From positions 1-48,046 of the forward strand of contig JAAYIT010000328.1 of assembly GCA_012523295.1 (NCBI GenBank): a stretch of DNA of 48,046 bases, written 5' to 3'. The stretch's first letter is position 1, and every line of letters begins with the position of its first letter. The stretch comes from Porphyromonadaceae bacterium. Lineage in GTDB: Bacteria; Bacteroidota; Bacteroidia; Bacteroidales; Paludibacteraceae. The notes beneath the pieces are model-generated. The model was not told the DNA's origin, ran no database searches, and was given only the letters and a program-made list of their open reading frames with translations. Below are positions 47,595 to 48,046 of the stretch, in pieces. The position numbers and the translations under genes were made by a program.

Positions 47595-47949
47595 AAATTC
47601 ATAATCTTTTGTAACAACTCAGCCCCCTAACCCCCTAAAGGGGGGATTTCTGCGGGTTGTCAAACATTTCCTGTATTAGAAAAGTCGCATTTTCATTATT
47701 AATTATAAGATAAAACGACCTTTTTCTTATTTGAAATGCCGATTATAAGCATTTTGAATGGGGTGAGTAATTACATTTTTTTTGATATTTTTTTAAATTG
47801 TATTTTATTACGTATTATTTATATGTTAAAACACTGACTTTGCACATAAAACTTCAATCAAACAATGCAAAATACGCAAGTAACATTTTGTACATAAACC
47901 CCTAATTATCAACTTTATGCAAATACATTTTAGTGATCTTAACAAATAT

Positions 47950-47980
47950 TTTGAGTATTAAGAGAAGTTGCGTATATTTG
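47950..47980 (+). promoter_or_regulatory. Promoter TTTG-N19-TATATTTG facing out of the window
   Basis: TTTG at 47950-47953 and TATATTTG at 47973-47980, 19-nt spacer. Confidence 0.55.
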
Positions 47981-48046
47981 TGCGTTGTAGGCAATGCGCG
48001 GAGACAGTGCAGTAGAAACTTGAAAATAGAACAGAAATTAAACCGT

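Noticed and set aside
47620-47650. CCCCCTAACCCCCTAAAGGGGGG hairpin
   Set aside because: A common Bacteroidetes intergenic palindrome; probably a terminator/repeat after the hemolysin III gene, not novel by itself.
1-48046. CRISPR array or diversity-generating retroelement
   Set aside because: No regularly spaced direct repeats with unique spacers and no reverse transcriptase or TR/VR pair was seen.

Overview
The window appears to be Bacteroidetes/Bacteroidales chromosomal DNA, judged from TTTG-N19-TAnnTTTG promoters and family content. Most of the left two thirds (about 1-32.6 kb) is a tailed-phage prophage, nearly all on the minus strand. Its right end is a tyrosine integrase next to tRNA-Pro(GGG). 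Its left end is not resolved in the window. In transcription order it carries: SNF2-type helicase, DNA methyltransferase, DnaN-like clamp, PcfK, YopX, XRE, PcfJ, replication initiator, DnaC, DnaB, a sigma-like protein, a gp10-like paralog, a lipoprotein, KilA-N, ParB-DUF4417, TerS, an HNH/AP2 homing endonuclease, TerL, gp10-like, tape measure, and tail/baseplate/fibre proteins. No portal, capsid, protease or tail-tube gene is recognisable between TerL and the tape measure. From 32.6 to 48 kb is host backbone: two tRNAs, gdhA, glsB-like, bcp, ppa, polysaccharide deacetylase, HEFGH metallopeptidase, MFS, a four-helix-bundle cassette, phosphoglucomutase, NlpE-like, a radical SAM protein and a hemolysin III family protein. 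The best leads are non-coding: (1) a ~170-nt intergenic RNA-like element at 20193-20370 with a compact three-way-junction fold and switchable pairings; (2) a hairpin upstream of KilA-N whose loop is perfectly complementary to a nearby upstream segment; (3) a palindromic operator inside a near-consensus early promoter, followed at once by a terminator; (4) a phage-specific 15-mer (TTAAAATATAAAAAG) in front of several late genes, a possible late-promoter box; (5) a structured uORF upstream of gdhA that can sequester start codons; (6) a 356-bp MITE-like element with inverted ends and a 9-bp direct repeat. All calls were made by eye. No database search, folding program or alignment was run.
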